This document shows positions 44,318 through 55,841 of a stretch of 64,000 bases of DNA, in pieces (position 1 is the stretch's first letter; each line of letters begins with the position of its first letter). The notes beneath the pieces were generated by a model, which worked only from the letters and a program-made list of their open reading frames with translations, did no database searches and was not told the DNA's origin. The stretch covers positions 62,001 to 126,000 of the forward strand of contig NW_003314363.1 in assembly GCF_000143415.4 (NCBI RefSeq), read 5' to 3'. The translations under genes and the position numbers were made by a program. This DNA comes from Selaginella moellendorffii (lineage: Eukaryota > Streptophyta > Lycopodiopsida > Selaginellales > Selaginellaceae).

Positions 44318-44600
44318 GTATTCACTTGCTCAGTGAACATTATAACAAGCTGTTGATCAAAGTCAATACCTTCTACCTAAAGTAGTTTCCTGAGTTTCGA
44401 TGAACACCAACTTATGCTGCATAGCCTCCTGAATGAACTTGGAAAGAAAAATAGCACCTGATATCTCGTTCCAGCACTCTAATTCTCGCAGCCAAGAATG
44501 CCAAGGTCTGTTCTCCAAGTCCGATGCCAGCAAAATTTCCTTGATTTCAAGGCTGTGAGCGTGTAGCGGAATTCTAATGTGTGTCTGGTGTGCATGCAAC
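44318..44600 (-). pseudogene. XPD internal-exon fragment
   Basis: Contains the minus-strand peptide [15 protein letters not shown], identical in core to XPD at about 46470-46510 ([15 protein letters not shown]). A flanking match is ATCAAAGTCAATACCTTCTA. Surrounding sequence has deletions compared with the intact gene. It lies beyond the right lectin copy, so lectin sequence is flanked by XPD-derived DNA on both sides. Confidence 0.7.
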
Positions 44601-44692
44601 GAGGGTCGTAGAATTCGCCATCAGGCTAGGACTTCCCAGTGGAGGAAGTTGGTGTTGTGCCGTCAGTATTGAGTTGATATAATAGAGACCAG

Positions 44693-45488
44693 TTAGTTTG
44701 ACTGCCACAAGCGCTTTCTAGTACTCGTTCTATAGATTGCAACGTACCCTTCGTTGGAAACCCCGAGAACATACGCCTTGGGTAGGACTTGGTATCCCAC
44801 ATGGCACCAGATGATACTATCCCCGTCCCTGTACATGATCACGTAACAGTCCTTGTCGTGCCGGTGTATGTGAGATCTCCTAGCACGGCCGTACAGCACT
44901 AAGTTACAATCTGTTTGCATTGTCAATCGGAACCCTCCACTGACAGAAATGATGCTGTTGCCACTACTAAGATACGATGCTGGAACTTTACCTCTCAGGA
45001 AGCTACTCACCAGGGTCGTCATGTAGATCTAGCAGTCGTGCCTATCATCGTCAACATGTGGCTTGAATATATCCCAAATCTATCCGCCTCTAATCCCTCT
45101 TTGATGACGAGGACTCCTCGTCATTGTTCTCGTCGGGGTCGGGCACGAGCGCCTCGTGGCGAAGTCCAACGTATCGCAGTGCAATGGTTACCAATCCGTC
45201 CGACCCCTGACCTCGTCCATAAATTCGATCACACATGTCCCTTGCTGAGTTGACGACCTCGGTGGCTCCTAGCACACCCCCGATAATGGAAAGCGTGACT
45301 CGAGCATAGACGTTCTGGCCCATGTTCTGGCCGAACTCCACATTATCCAACAGATACTGCCCGAGGCGATCGACGAGAGTTGTGACTTGAGTTACGGATA
45401 GAGCATTGTAAAAAATCCTTCTCGTGACCAGGCGACGCTTGACAATGATGTATGGTGCAGCAGGCAGGACATAACGTACGCTTTGCAT
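44693..45488 (-). pseudogene. GNA-type lectin gene, right copy, disrupted
   Basis: Upstream segment from an ATG at 45488: ALSVTQVTTLVDRLGQYLLD, GGVLGATEVVNSARDMCDRI, ending in an acidic Ser-rich stretch. Downstream segment: GKVPASYLSSGNSI, FRLTMQTDCNLVLYGR (QxDxNxVxY intact), VSNEGYVAIYRTSTRKR. A stop and frame change separate the two parts near 45070, and the middle of the lectin domain (after YGR) is disturbed. It is the inverted homologue of 8364-9345. Introns cannot be excluded, so a functional spliced gene remains possible. Confidence 0.6.
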
Positions 45489-45652
45489 GCTTCAAGAAGC
45501 CTCGCTCGCTCGCTTCCTTTCAAACCATTTGGTTTGTGTCCTGGACCGCAGCCCCAAAGTTTTTGCTTTGGGAAGAAAAGACTGACGTGAATACCAGTCA
45601 AAACATCAAAATAGACTGATACTAACAAGATCCGAAGAAACCTGGTTGGAAG

Positions 45653-48473
45653 CTAGAAGTTTGGCATCGCAGCCATCTTCTCCAGATCTTCTTGTGACAG
45701 CAGTGTTGATTTGCTGACCTGAGGGTCTGATGGTTGAGCCATCCGCCGCAAAAACTGTAAAATGAAAAGCATTCAACCCACGCTTTGATAATATTTTCTG
45801 TACTTCTCGGGCAATGTGGACTGCCATATCAGTACTCAGGTTTAGGTGCTCTTCCCGTAGCTGAGATTGAATCCACTGCGGCAACTTGTTTCGTTTGTTA
45901 GGAAGGTTATACCTGTTTCAATGTCAACAAAATTAGAAAAAAGAAAAGGAAAAAAAGAAAAAGAAACGACAGGGGAAAACCTCTTGTCTGCAAATATCAT
46001 CATTCCGTAATCTGCTTTTGAGCGAATGACACGGCCTACGCATTGAGCAGCTTGTCTCTGGTACAGGTAAACGAATAAGCGGAGAACAGAACGTAAAGAA
46101 CTTGCCACAGCATCGAAGGTGAGAAAGTCTCCCTCCTTTATCTGAAATGTATCTCGCAAATACTCCAGGCGCGCATTCAATATTCTGGGAATCGAAAAGA
46201 GGGAGATTCATCGTTTTGGATATGCGTGTACAACTTACTTGCTCAGTGTATACTGAAACGGCACCCCAAACATTATGACAAGGCGACCATAATGTCGATC
46301 GAAGTCAATACCTTCTGCAACTTTCCCCCTACATAGAACAATGTTTTTACCAAGTAAAAGGTGCCAGAAAAGCTAACAAACCTAGCGACTGAGAAAAATA
46401 CGGCTCCACGGCCACAATCACAGGCTTGACGGAAGTTCTCCAAGGCCAAAGTAGTCTCAACATAGTCTTGCGTTTCTATGAACACCAACTTATGTTGCAT
46501 AACCTCCTGAAACCAGCACTTGCACGTAAAGGAATGCCAATAACCTGAAAAATCTCACCTGTAAGATTCCCATCTCATTCCAGCTGTTGATTATCCCGTC
46601 CATGTATGAATAACTTACAAAGAAACATACCACTCCATCCGGGACAGTGGCCACCATTTCGAGCAAGAGGCGTCCATAATTTCGGACGACACCAGGGTCG
46701 CTCCGCATATCAAACTTTGAGCTCACTGGAAGTTGATCACTGTAAACAAGTCCTGTGAGATACTCACGACAGCGAAAACAAAATAGTACCTTCCTCGCGC
46801 GAGGATCATCGGACACAAGCAGTCCCTTGTCAGAGTCATTGTGAAACTGTGGATAATGACCGGGTTAAAGTTAAGCAACCGCGGGTAGAGATCGATGGGA
46901 CTTAACGTTCCTGAAGTTATTACCACGGACTGAAAACGGTCAAACACGGGTTTGATGGCGAGAGACGCATCTAGACAGCTTAGCTGCAACCAAACAAACC
47001 CGAGGCGTTTGGTCCGAATGATCGGAAAAACGAAGCAGGAAAACACGTACTTGCAAGACTGGATCTGGAATATGAGGCATACGCTCGTCATAAGGTTCGA
47101 TGATGATGGAGAAACCGCGAGTGTAGGTGCCAACGAGAGTAAGGAAGTTGCAGACGGTTTGTACATGCAGGAACTCGTCAATCTCGGTCACCTCCAGCGT
47201 CAGCAAAAGGGAGTGCAAGCGGTCGTAGCAAAACTTGAGCGCTTTCTGGTCCAGCCCCGCTGCAGTGCTCATCGTAGTCGTGAAAGAAACAGGACCCTCT
47301 TTCACTACCGTGTCCGTGTCCAGCCGCTCGCGGAGGTATTGTACCGCTCTCTGTAAAAACGCTACGAAGTGTTCTGCTCGTCGTATGTTCCCTGGCACAG
47401 CCTCACGCAGAATGTCTTCTGGGAGAACGGGGTTGGCAAGCCAATTATCCGAACCTAAAGAACGAGCGAAGAAAGAAAGGAGCCTTTAGCAAACTTCGTT
47501 GTTTCCAACATTACCATGGAGATTTCCTTGCTGCGCCAGACCTTCTACGAGCCTGTTATACTCCTGCCGCAGACGGTTGGCATCGGTTTCCTTGAATCTG
47601 GAAGACACGACAAGATAAACATGGTTTCACAGGGAAAAATCGGAAAAAGAAGAAAAACCTGGAGATGATTTGGTTGAGCTTGTGTATGTTCCTGCTGGCG
47701 CCATCGAGATTGTTTTGCCGCAAGTTGACGCTGAGCGCCTCGATGCAAACGTTGTCAATGTTATGAGCCTCGTCAAAGACGACGATGCACTCCTTTTGCA
47801 TCTCCTTGGAGATGATCCCCGACACCTTGGGGTCGAGGAGGTACTGATAGTTGTACACCACCACATTCGCAAACTGGATCATCTGCCTGGCCAGAAAGTA
47901 TGGACACCAGCCGCGCTGCCTGCCATACACTCGGAGGTCGTGAAGAGTGTAGACGCCGGGAGGCAATGGCTGCTCGCTGCCTTGCTTCTCATATCCCTGG
48001 TAGAAGGAGCACGTCTCAATGTCGGGGTTGGTCTCGGCGGCGGCTCTCACCCACGACGCCGTCAACTTTCGGCAGCCGGCGTCGACGCTCTCCCTGGAGG
48101 TCTCGCTGCTCACCACGGGATGGATGCACAGGTTCTTCCGGGAGCTCAAGCCCAGCGCCAGGATCTTGGCCCGGCTGCTGCCAATCTCCTTCTCCTGGTA
48201 GAGGTGGAGGCGGCGGAGCTCGTCCAGCACCTTCTCCATCTCGTGCACGGTGCGCGTGCAGTAGATGAGCTTGGCGAGCGAGGGATTGGCGAGCTGGTAG
48301 CTGGTGATGAGGGAGAGGAGCGTGATCGTCTTACCCGTGCCCGTCGGCATCTCCAGGAGGCAATGGCCGCGGGCGTCGAGCGCGTGCTTGAGCTCCACCA
48401 TGTACGCATACTGCTCGCGATAGATGAACTCATAGGGGAAGTAGACGGTGAGCCCCTCGATCACAAACTTCAT
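45653..48473 (-). CDS. UVH6: TFIIH DNA helicase XPD (UVH6/ERCC2)
   Basis: 5'-3' superfamily-2 helicase of TFIIH for nucleotide-excision repair and transcription initiation. The ATG at 48473 gives [20 protein letters not shown]. Walker [15 protein letters not shown]. Four Fe-S cluster cysteines are visible in order ([29 protein letters not shown]). DEAH box: [10 protein letters not shown]. Later exons: [38 protein letters not shown] and [19 protein letters not shown]. The final exon starts after a 46-bp intron and gives FLRRMAQP ... [13 protein letters not shown], stop at 45653. Reading the last exon without removing the intron gives a wrong tail. Many exons, short introns, no defect seen. The start lies 79 bp from the upstream kinase stop. 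Confidence 0.93.
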
Positions 48474-48552
48474 AACTCTCAAGAACCCTAACAAAAACCC
48501 CCCTCTATTTACTGGAAAATTACATAACAGGCTCTATCCTCTTCTCTTGCTT

Positions 48553-51292
48553 TCACTGATCCGCAAGCACTGCATTGCTCCAAGACAGGACGAAATCCCG
48601 AGCAGCCGCAGGGATTCCTGCTCAGAAGATAAGAAACAAATATCAATAGCTACTTTATGTTGATCGAGAGATCACAAACCTTGCAAGACATCGAGAGCCA
48701 ATGCAGCTGGATCCAAATCTTTCTCGACCAGCCGGTAGACGTCCAGAACCTGCAGCAACCCAAATCTCATTATTCAGGAACTCCACTCCATCGTGAGTAG
48801 AGAGAGCATCACTCACTTCGTCAACATGAAGCCTCGAGTCCTCGGTGAAAGCCAATAGGAGCTGGCGCCGGATTTCGGGATCGGTGATGACAACTCTCAC
48901 ACCGTCTTTGATGGTGTCTGTGAGATCGAGCTTGGGAACCTGGCCTTGAGAAGCCGTGGCAGACCTGCAGCAGCACAAAACATTGAGCTTCTAATCCGAT
49001 GGAAAAAAAGTGACCTTGCTTTTGACTTCGGACGCTGGGGTTGCGACTCATCATCGCTACTTGCTCTCTGGCAAGCATGATCAAGTTCTCCAGCCGATTC
49101 CACTGAAACATGCCATCCTTGAACAGCACCTAGATAACAAATGTGAGAGTTACTTTAGAATCTCGCAAACATCTAGAGATGAGATTTTCTTACTTGCAGC
49201 AATCTCTCCCGCAGGTATGGCTCGGGATCAGTCAAGAGTCTCTTTGCTACGTATGGATAAGCTACCTGAGTTTTTTTTTTTTTTTTGTTGCGTGTGAGTT
49301 GAAGATAGAAAAAGTGAAGAGAAGCTTACCTCGAGAAACTTAAAATCTGGCTGGAGCGTCAAACAAATTCCTTCCTGTGTTAGTAGCGAGCGGATGACTA
49401 GCGAATACTTCTCAGGTATACGAATAGGATACTGGTACACAAGCTCATTGAATTGTTCTGTGAACAAAAGCAAAAGAACCACATCAAGAATCACGAGAAA
49501 GAAAAGCTTGCATACTTGTAACAATGCGGAAGTTAAAATCCGCGAGACCCTTCCCCATTGAGTTTCCCCAGATCGCCTCCAGAGCTGGAACAATAGGAGT
49601 TATGTCCGTTCCCGGTGCAAGAAATCCAAGTCTAGAGAAATCGTTGGCCATTTCCACGTAGTCTTCGTTAACGGCGTGAACGACCGCATCAATGAGAATT
49701 TGCTTATTTCTCTGCATGAACGACGGCCTGTAAGCAGGATATAATAAAGTGTCTCTGCGAAAAAGATACCTGTGTGAGCTGTGCTACATTGCCAAAATCA
49801 ACGTAAGCAATGCGGCCATCACGCATTGCAAAAATGTTTCCAGGGTGAGGATCGCCATGAAAAAGACCAAACTCAAGAAGCTGCCTTAGAGCTGCGCTCA
49901 CACCAACAGTGATAAAGGCTGGCACGTTGATACCAGCATCAGTTATAGCCTAGAGAGGCGCAACATATAAGCGTGAGGTCGAGAGTCCCTACAAACAACT
50001 AATGACGGACCTGAGGATCAGTGCAGCGAATTCCGTCAATCCACTCCATCACCAAAACACGAGAGCCGGAGAAGCTCTTGTACACGAGAGGGATCTTCAC
50101 GGTCGGATCATTCTTAAAGTTCTTGTAGAAGTCCTCAAGGTTTCGTGCTTCCTGTCTCAGGAAAAAGATTTCAAGAATTAGCAATCAAGAAGAAGACGGG
50201 GAAGGATTTAACTTACAAGAGTGTAGTCGAGCTCTTCTAGCAGCTTCTCTCCAAACTCGTCGACAATCAACTCAGCATTACATCCAAGCTTCTTTGTGCT
50301 GATGCCGTTCAAGAAAGATGCAAGGGTTCTAAACAGAAACAAATCTCTGTAGATTATAGGCTCGATGCCAGGTCTCTGGACCTACAAACCAGCATTTCAA
50401 CTCGTGGAGAAAGATGTAAGCGAGAAAGTTTAAGAAAGGAAGAGAGTACCTTGACGGCGACTTCCTCTCCAGAAAGAAGCGTTGCTCGGTATACTTGACC
50501 AAGGCTAGCTGCGGCAACTGGCTGTGCCGAGATTTTCCGGAAAGCTTTCTCCAGAGGCATGTTAAGGTCGCTCTCGATGATGCTGAATGCAATCTGGCAG
50601 AAGAAAATGAAAACCAATACGAAACAAGCTTAATAGCAAGACCTGGTTTGGGAACGATGGAACGTCATCCTGGAGTGTGCACAACTCGTTCATGTAATCC
50701 TGTCGAACGATATCGGGCCTGTTCGCAAGAACCTGCAAAACAACCGAGTTTCGAAATCCATGAAACACGCAAGAAGTTTTTCATACCTGTCCAGCCTTTA
50801 CAAACGAGGGTCCTAGATCGCAGAGCAAAGTCCTGAGCTGTGCAGCACGAAGGGGGACCATTTCGTCGTCTCTTCCAACCAGACAATCGTAGGAAAGGCT
50901 CGCCCAGTACAGTCCGAGCCTCCATATGATCTCCACGCATCGCCCAACAACGGAGGCGAATGACTCCCTCGACTCAAGCACTCTTTGGCGAACCTGTTTG
51001 CTCCAAACACTAGGCTAAGTACGAAAGAGTCCGCGATCTCGAGCCTTACCAGTTCCGGTGTGTACTTTCTCAAGAGATTGCAAGCTCCTCGCTCCAAGTC
51101 CAGCTCCTCGAGTGCTTCGGTCGAGGGGAAAGCAGTGGCAGAGCCATTGAGACCCGACTTGATTCTGAGCGGAGCTGTAGCGACCCGACAGATCACACAG
51201 CTCCTTCTCCTCGTCCGACCACTGATCGAGTGTGGAGGAACATTTCGGAGCCTGGCACTGCTTCCAATTGCCGGTGTTGCTGCTACCTCCAT
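48553..51292 (-). CDS. ABC1-family atypical kinase, plastid ABC1K1/PGR6-like
   Basis: UbiB/ABC1 kinase-like protein, about 680 residues. The ATG at 51292 opens a Ser/Arg-rich N-terminus (MEVAATPAIGSSARLRNVPP) that fits a plastid transit peptide. Family motifs: the KxGQ motif in LGPSFVKAGQVLANRPD, the Ala-rich loop in PVAAASLGQVYRATLL, EELDYTLEARN, VLVMEWIDGIRCTDPQ, the catalytic FHGDPHPGNIFAMRDGRIAY and VDFGNVAQL. The last exon (RDFVLSWSNAVLADQ, stop at 48553) matches my memory of ABC1K1 rather than ABC1K3. ABC1K1 acts in plastoglobules on prenylquinone metabolism and photosynthetic electron flow. At least ten exons. Confidence 0.85.
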
Positions 51293-51484
51293 GTTGGCAG
51301 TGAAAAAGAGCCACACTTTCTGGGCAAAGCATGTCCACGTAGACCCCGTTAAAAAGCCCACAGCCCTTTTGGATCATATCCATTCATTTCTCATCGCATT
51401 TTCTCATCCAGGAAATGCACCACTTGTATGAGTGACAAGGTGGATAGACTCCACCGCCATGGAAGATTTTTGCAACGCTCCTTC

Positions 51485-53254
51485 CTAGCTGGTTGCATCC
51501 ATTTTGAGCGTGTTTTGCATCAGCACGAAACGGGCACCGTCCGACTCCGGCATGACATGGACGCCAGCGGCTTTTGCTGCGAGCTTGGCATCTTTGTGAA
51601 GTTTGCAAGCACTGATCAAAGAAACCCAGCCATCCCTCTCGCACTCGACGGAGTTTAGAAGCAGTTCCTCCGCCTGTTCCAGCAGGCCCAAGCGACCCAG
51701 GAGATCCACCATGGAAATGCAGTGCTCGACGGCAGGAGCAACTCCATAGTCGTGCTTCATGCCCCCAAAGTACTGGCAGCCGTCCTCTGAGAAGCCTCCG
51801 TGGCTGCAAGCCAGCAGAAGAGCACTGAAAGTTGCCTCGTTTGGCTGGTGGATACTCTCCAGCTCCAGTGTCCTGAAAAGCTCGAAAGCTTGGCTTGCTT
51901 GGCCGTTCTTTGCATACCCTGCGACCGCAGCATTCCAAGTGACTATGTCGCGTTTCCTCATTCCGTCGAACACGCTTCTAGCCGCTTCCATGCCTCCACA
52001 CTTTGCATACATGCTCACGAGTCCGTTGCCTACAGCGACTCCTCCTCCAATCTCCATGCCATTGACGATGGAGTGGTGAAAGATCCTACACGCTTCCAGT
52101 TCTCCCAATCTTCCAAAAGCCTCGAGAGCTGCCACGACGGCGACACCGTCTACAGGAACTCCTTCCAGGTCCATGACGCTAAAGAGTCGCACAGCATCCT
52201 TGAATCGTCCAGCCCGGGTGTAAGTTGCGATCATAGCAGTCCACGACACTGTGTTCTTGTGTGCCGCTCTATCGAACACGTCTTTAGCTCGTTCGCTCAA
52301 GCCACACCGTGCATAAGCGCTAACGAGAGCTGCGCTCAACATCGTGTCGGACTCCATCCCCCTGAGTGTGATCTCATCGTGGGCAAGACGAACAAACATT
52401 TCAGCACTGGCGGCGGCCTGGAGAACTGCGACGAATGTCATTCTGTCGGCTTGCACGGTGCCTTCCAAATCCATTGACGCCAGTAGCCGAAACGCAGCCC
52501 CGGTCATTTCCTGTTCTCCATACGCAGCAAGCATCACATTCCAAGAGGCTGTATCCTTTCTGAAAGGCATTGAATCAAAGAGCTTGTTTGCTTGCTCGAT
52601 ATGCCCGTTTTGGGCATATGCCGAGATCAATGCATTCCAAGACACGGCATCTCTCTCGGGCATCTGATCAAAGACCGCCTTGCATCTATCCAAGTCCCTG
52701 AGCTGCGCATAAACCGTTATAACGGTGTTCCAGGAGACCAGATTCTTCATTGGCATCCTGGCGAAGACACTGCAAGCTCTTTCCATATCCCCGTTTCGGG
52801 CATGTCCAGAAACAAGAGCAGTCCAAGACACGACGTCCCGCTGCGGCATTGCGTCAAAGATTTCCCGAGCTTTAACCATGAGACCGTTTTGAGAGTAGAT
52901 CTTCAGCATCACATTCCACACCACTACATCCTTGTCTGGCATCGTATCAAAGAGCTCTCGAGCTTCGACAAGATACCCGTTCTGAGCATATGCGGTGATC
53001 ATGACAGTCCACGAAAAAACATTAGGCCTGTCTATGCTCTCAAAGGCCGCCACCGCGCGCTGAATGCTCCCACAGCTCCCATACATCTGAACGATGAGAT
53101 TGCCGAGGTATCTGTTTCGAGAGTGGTGGTGCGATGCTGCAATTCGGCCGTGAACGAGAGTGCCTTGTGCTAGATCCTTGGCCCGCGCGCATTTTCTAAG
53201 CAGAGAAGCCAAGAGGGCGCATTCGTCTCGAAACGAAGTGTCGACTGTTGACAT
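51485..53254 (-). CDS. PLS-type pentatricopeptide repeat protein
   Basis: Intronless, 589 residues from the ATG at 53254. Tandem PPR motifs of P, L and S type run from residue 40 to about 530, for example VFSWTVMITAYAQNGYLVEA, VVSWTALVSGHARNGDMERA, AVSWNALISAYAQNGHIEQA and IVTWNAAVAGYAKNGQASQA, then an E-like end (WVSLISACKLHKDAKLA). No DYW domain follows. Such proteins bind organelle RNA and act in editing or processing, often with partner proteins. The RNA target cannot be read here. No strong transit peptide is visible. Divergent from GGPP synthase. Confidence 0.9.
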   Translation of the reverse strand: MSTVDTSFRDECALLASLLRKCARAKDLAQGTLVHGRIAASHHHSRNRYLGNLIVQMYGSCGSIQRAVAAFESIDRPNVFSWTVMITAYAQNGYLVEARELFDTMPDKDVVVWNVMLKIYSQNGLMVKAREIFDAMPQRDVVSWTALVSGHARNGDMERACSVFARMPMKNLVSWNTVITVYAQLRDLDRCKAVFDQMPERDAVSWNALISAYAQNGHIEQANKLFDSMPFRKDTASWNVMLAAYGEQEMTGAAFRLLASMDLEGTVQADRMTFVAVLQAAASAEMFVRLAHDEITLRGMESDTMLSAALVSAYARCGLSERAKDVFDRAAHKNTVSWTAMIATYTRAGRFKDAVRLFSVMDLEGVPVDGVAVVAALEAFGRLGELEACRIFHHSIVNGMEIGGGVAVGNGLVSMYAKCGGMEAARSVFDGMRKRDIVTWNAAVAGYAKNGQASQAFELFRTLELESIHQPNEATFSALLLACSHGGFSEDGCQYFGGMKHDYGVAPAVEHCISMVDLLGRLGLLEQAEELLLNSVECERDGWVSLISACKLHKDAKLAAKAAGVHVMPESDGARFVLMQNTLKMDATS

Positions 53255-53302
53255 CTGTGGCAAGCGAATAGAAAAGATTTCGCTACGCAGTCATCGTGCG
53301 CA

Positions 53303-53350
53303 GTGCGATTCAAAGTTGGCATGGACGTGCGATTCAAAGTTGGCATGGAC
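53303..53350. repeat. Perfect tandem duplication of 24 bp in a divergent promoter
   Basis: The unit GTGCGATTCAAAGTTGGCAT plus GGAC occurs twice without mismatch, between the PPR start (53254) and the GGPP synthase start (53567). Its effect on either promoter is unknown. Confidence 0.9.
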
Positions 53351-53491
53351 GAATGTTTGTTAGCTTCCGGTGACAACGTTGACTGTGTGGCGGACGAGTT
53401 CGTTCCACTCCAGCTCCACTGTTAAAAGGCGAGAATATGTGGAGGGGAATCTCGAGTGAGCTGCAAGCCAAGCGCCAGGAGAGCAATTTAA

Positions 53492-54667
<1,176 letters not shown>

Positions 54668-54780
54668 CCGTGTACCATTTTAGGGCTTATTCTTTATACG
54701 AAAGGAAAGCGTCAAAAAGTTGATCACATTTCTAATACAAGTAAGAAAAACAAACAAACTAGCTTACTTTGCAGCAATTT

Positions 54781-54851
54781 GCTCCCAGTGAGGATCGAAC
54801 TCACGACCTCTCGCTTACGAAGCGAGCGCAATACCACTATGCTATGGAAGC
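54781..54851 (-). tRNA. tRNA-Thr (anticodon CGT)
   Basis: 71 nt without intron. The acceptor stem pairs GCTTCCA with TGGGAGC. The anticodon arm is CTCGC-TTCGTAA-GCGAG with anticodon CGT, reading ACG. The T-arm is GTGAG-TTCGATC-CTCAC. An A-box-like TAGCATAGTGG and a B-box-like AGTTCGATCC are present. CCA is not encoded, as expected in eukaryotes. A T-run terminator follows on the minus strand near 54745. Confidence 0.95.
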
Positions 54852-54948
54852 CTTAACTTATTCTCGATCCGCTCAGCTTCCTAGAACAATTGATGTGTCT
54901 TCTTGTATTTTCATGTTTACTTGAATAAAGAGCTACCTAGGGCTTGCC

Positions 54949-55693
54949 ATGGCGCTCTCGGGGCTCTCGTCCGTAGCATCCGGAGCGGCGCTGGTGGCGG
55001 CGTCGTCTACATCAGGGCCTGGGGTGAGCTTAAACCTAGCCGCATTTGTTTGATCCATCGCCACAGAGAGATTTCGTCTTGCAGCGGACGAGCGTGAGGA
55101 TTCCTACATTTCTAGCATGGCGGAGGGATCGGAGACTGCTGAGGTGCGATTCCGCCCGCGCCTTGTCGCCTGCGAGTAAGACTGGGGAGGAATCCGCGAC
55201 GAGGAGCGCGGTAGCGGCATCAAAGCCACAAGACCCGCTCAGATCGTTTCCGTGGGACGTGGCCGCCAAGAGATTCGCCGCCAGGCTATCCGACTTGGTG
55301 TGGACGGCGCTCAAGTGGCTCACCATCCCTGTGCTGCTCGTCTCCTCCGCCAGCGAGCTCGCCTACACGCTCGTCCATGGCAAGGCCCTCTTCGTGCCAG
55401 TCTCCATGCTCCTCGGGATTGCGCTCGCGGGGATCATGAACGAGGTTGCGAAAGAAGTGTCTCCAAGTCTCCGGGTACGTGCACGCTTGCGAGCGACTGA
55501 CTTGACGAGTTTTTCTCGCCTCGTTCTCTTGCAGAAGGGATTTCCATTCCACTTGGTGGTGATCGGCGTTGGATTTGGATTGATCAAGATGCCCGGACCC
55601 TCGTATCCTTTCTGGGGACGGATAATTCTTCCACACTTTGCGAATGGCGGGCTGTGGCAGACTTGCTATCTCATCTGGCGTGGGCTGAGATGA
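54949..55693 (+). CDS. Conserved plastid membrane protein of unknown function
   Basis: About 205 residues in three exons (donors at about 55024 and 55475, acceptor ending 55534). The Ala/Ser/Arg-rich N-terminus fits a plastid transit peptide. The mature part has hydrophobic segments WTALKWLTIPVLLVSSASEL and VPVSMLLGIALAGIMNEV, then PFHLVVIGVGFGLIKMPGPS, YPFWGRIILPHFANGG and LWQTCYLIWRGL. The PGP.YPFWGR..LPHFANGGL block feels like a conserved land-plant family, but I cannot name it. Envelope or thylakoid location is inferred. Confidence 0.75.
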
Positions 55694-55841
55694 TCTTCGG
55701 AGTGTTTTACTACTCTCGAGATATTTGAGGAGGGCATATCCGGCAGGGATCCTTGGAATATCCACTTGGTGCTTCTTTCAAAGTTAGTAGTTCTTCCACT
55801 TCCGCCCTAGGAGAGATTTTTGGCCGCGCCTGCCACTAGCT

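Noticed and set aside
45606-45884. Reading the XPD C-terminus straight through as [15 protein letters not shown] and beyond
   Set aside because: This translates the last intron; splicing GT-AG restores FLRRMAQP ... [10 protein letters not shown], as in known XPD proteins.
47670-48491. 273-codon plus-strand frame over XPD exon 1
   Set aside because: Antisense of the XPD exon with Walker A, DEAH and Fe-S cysteines.
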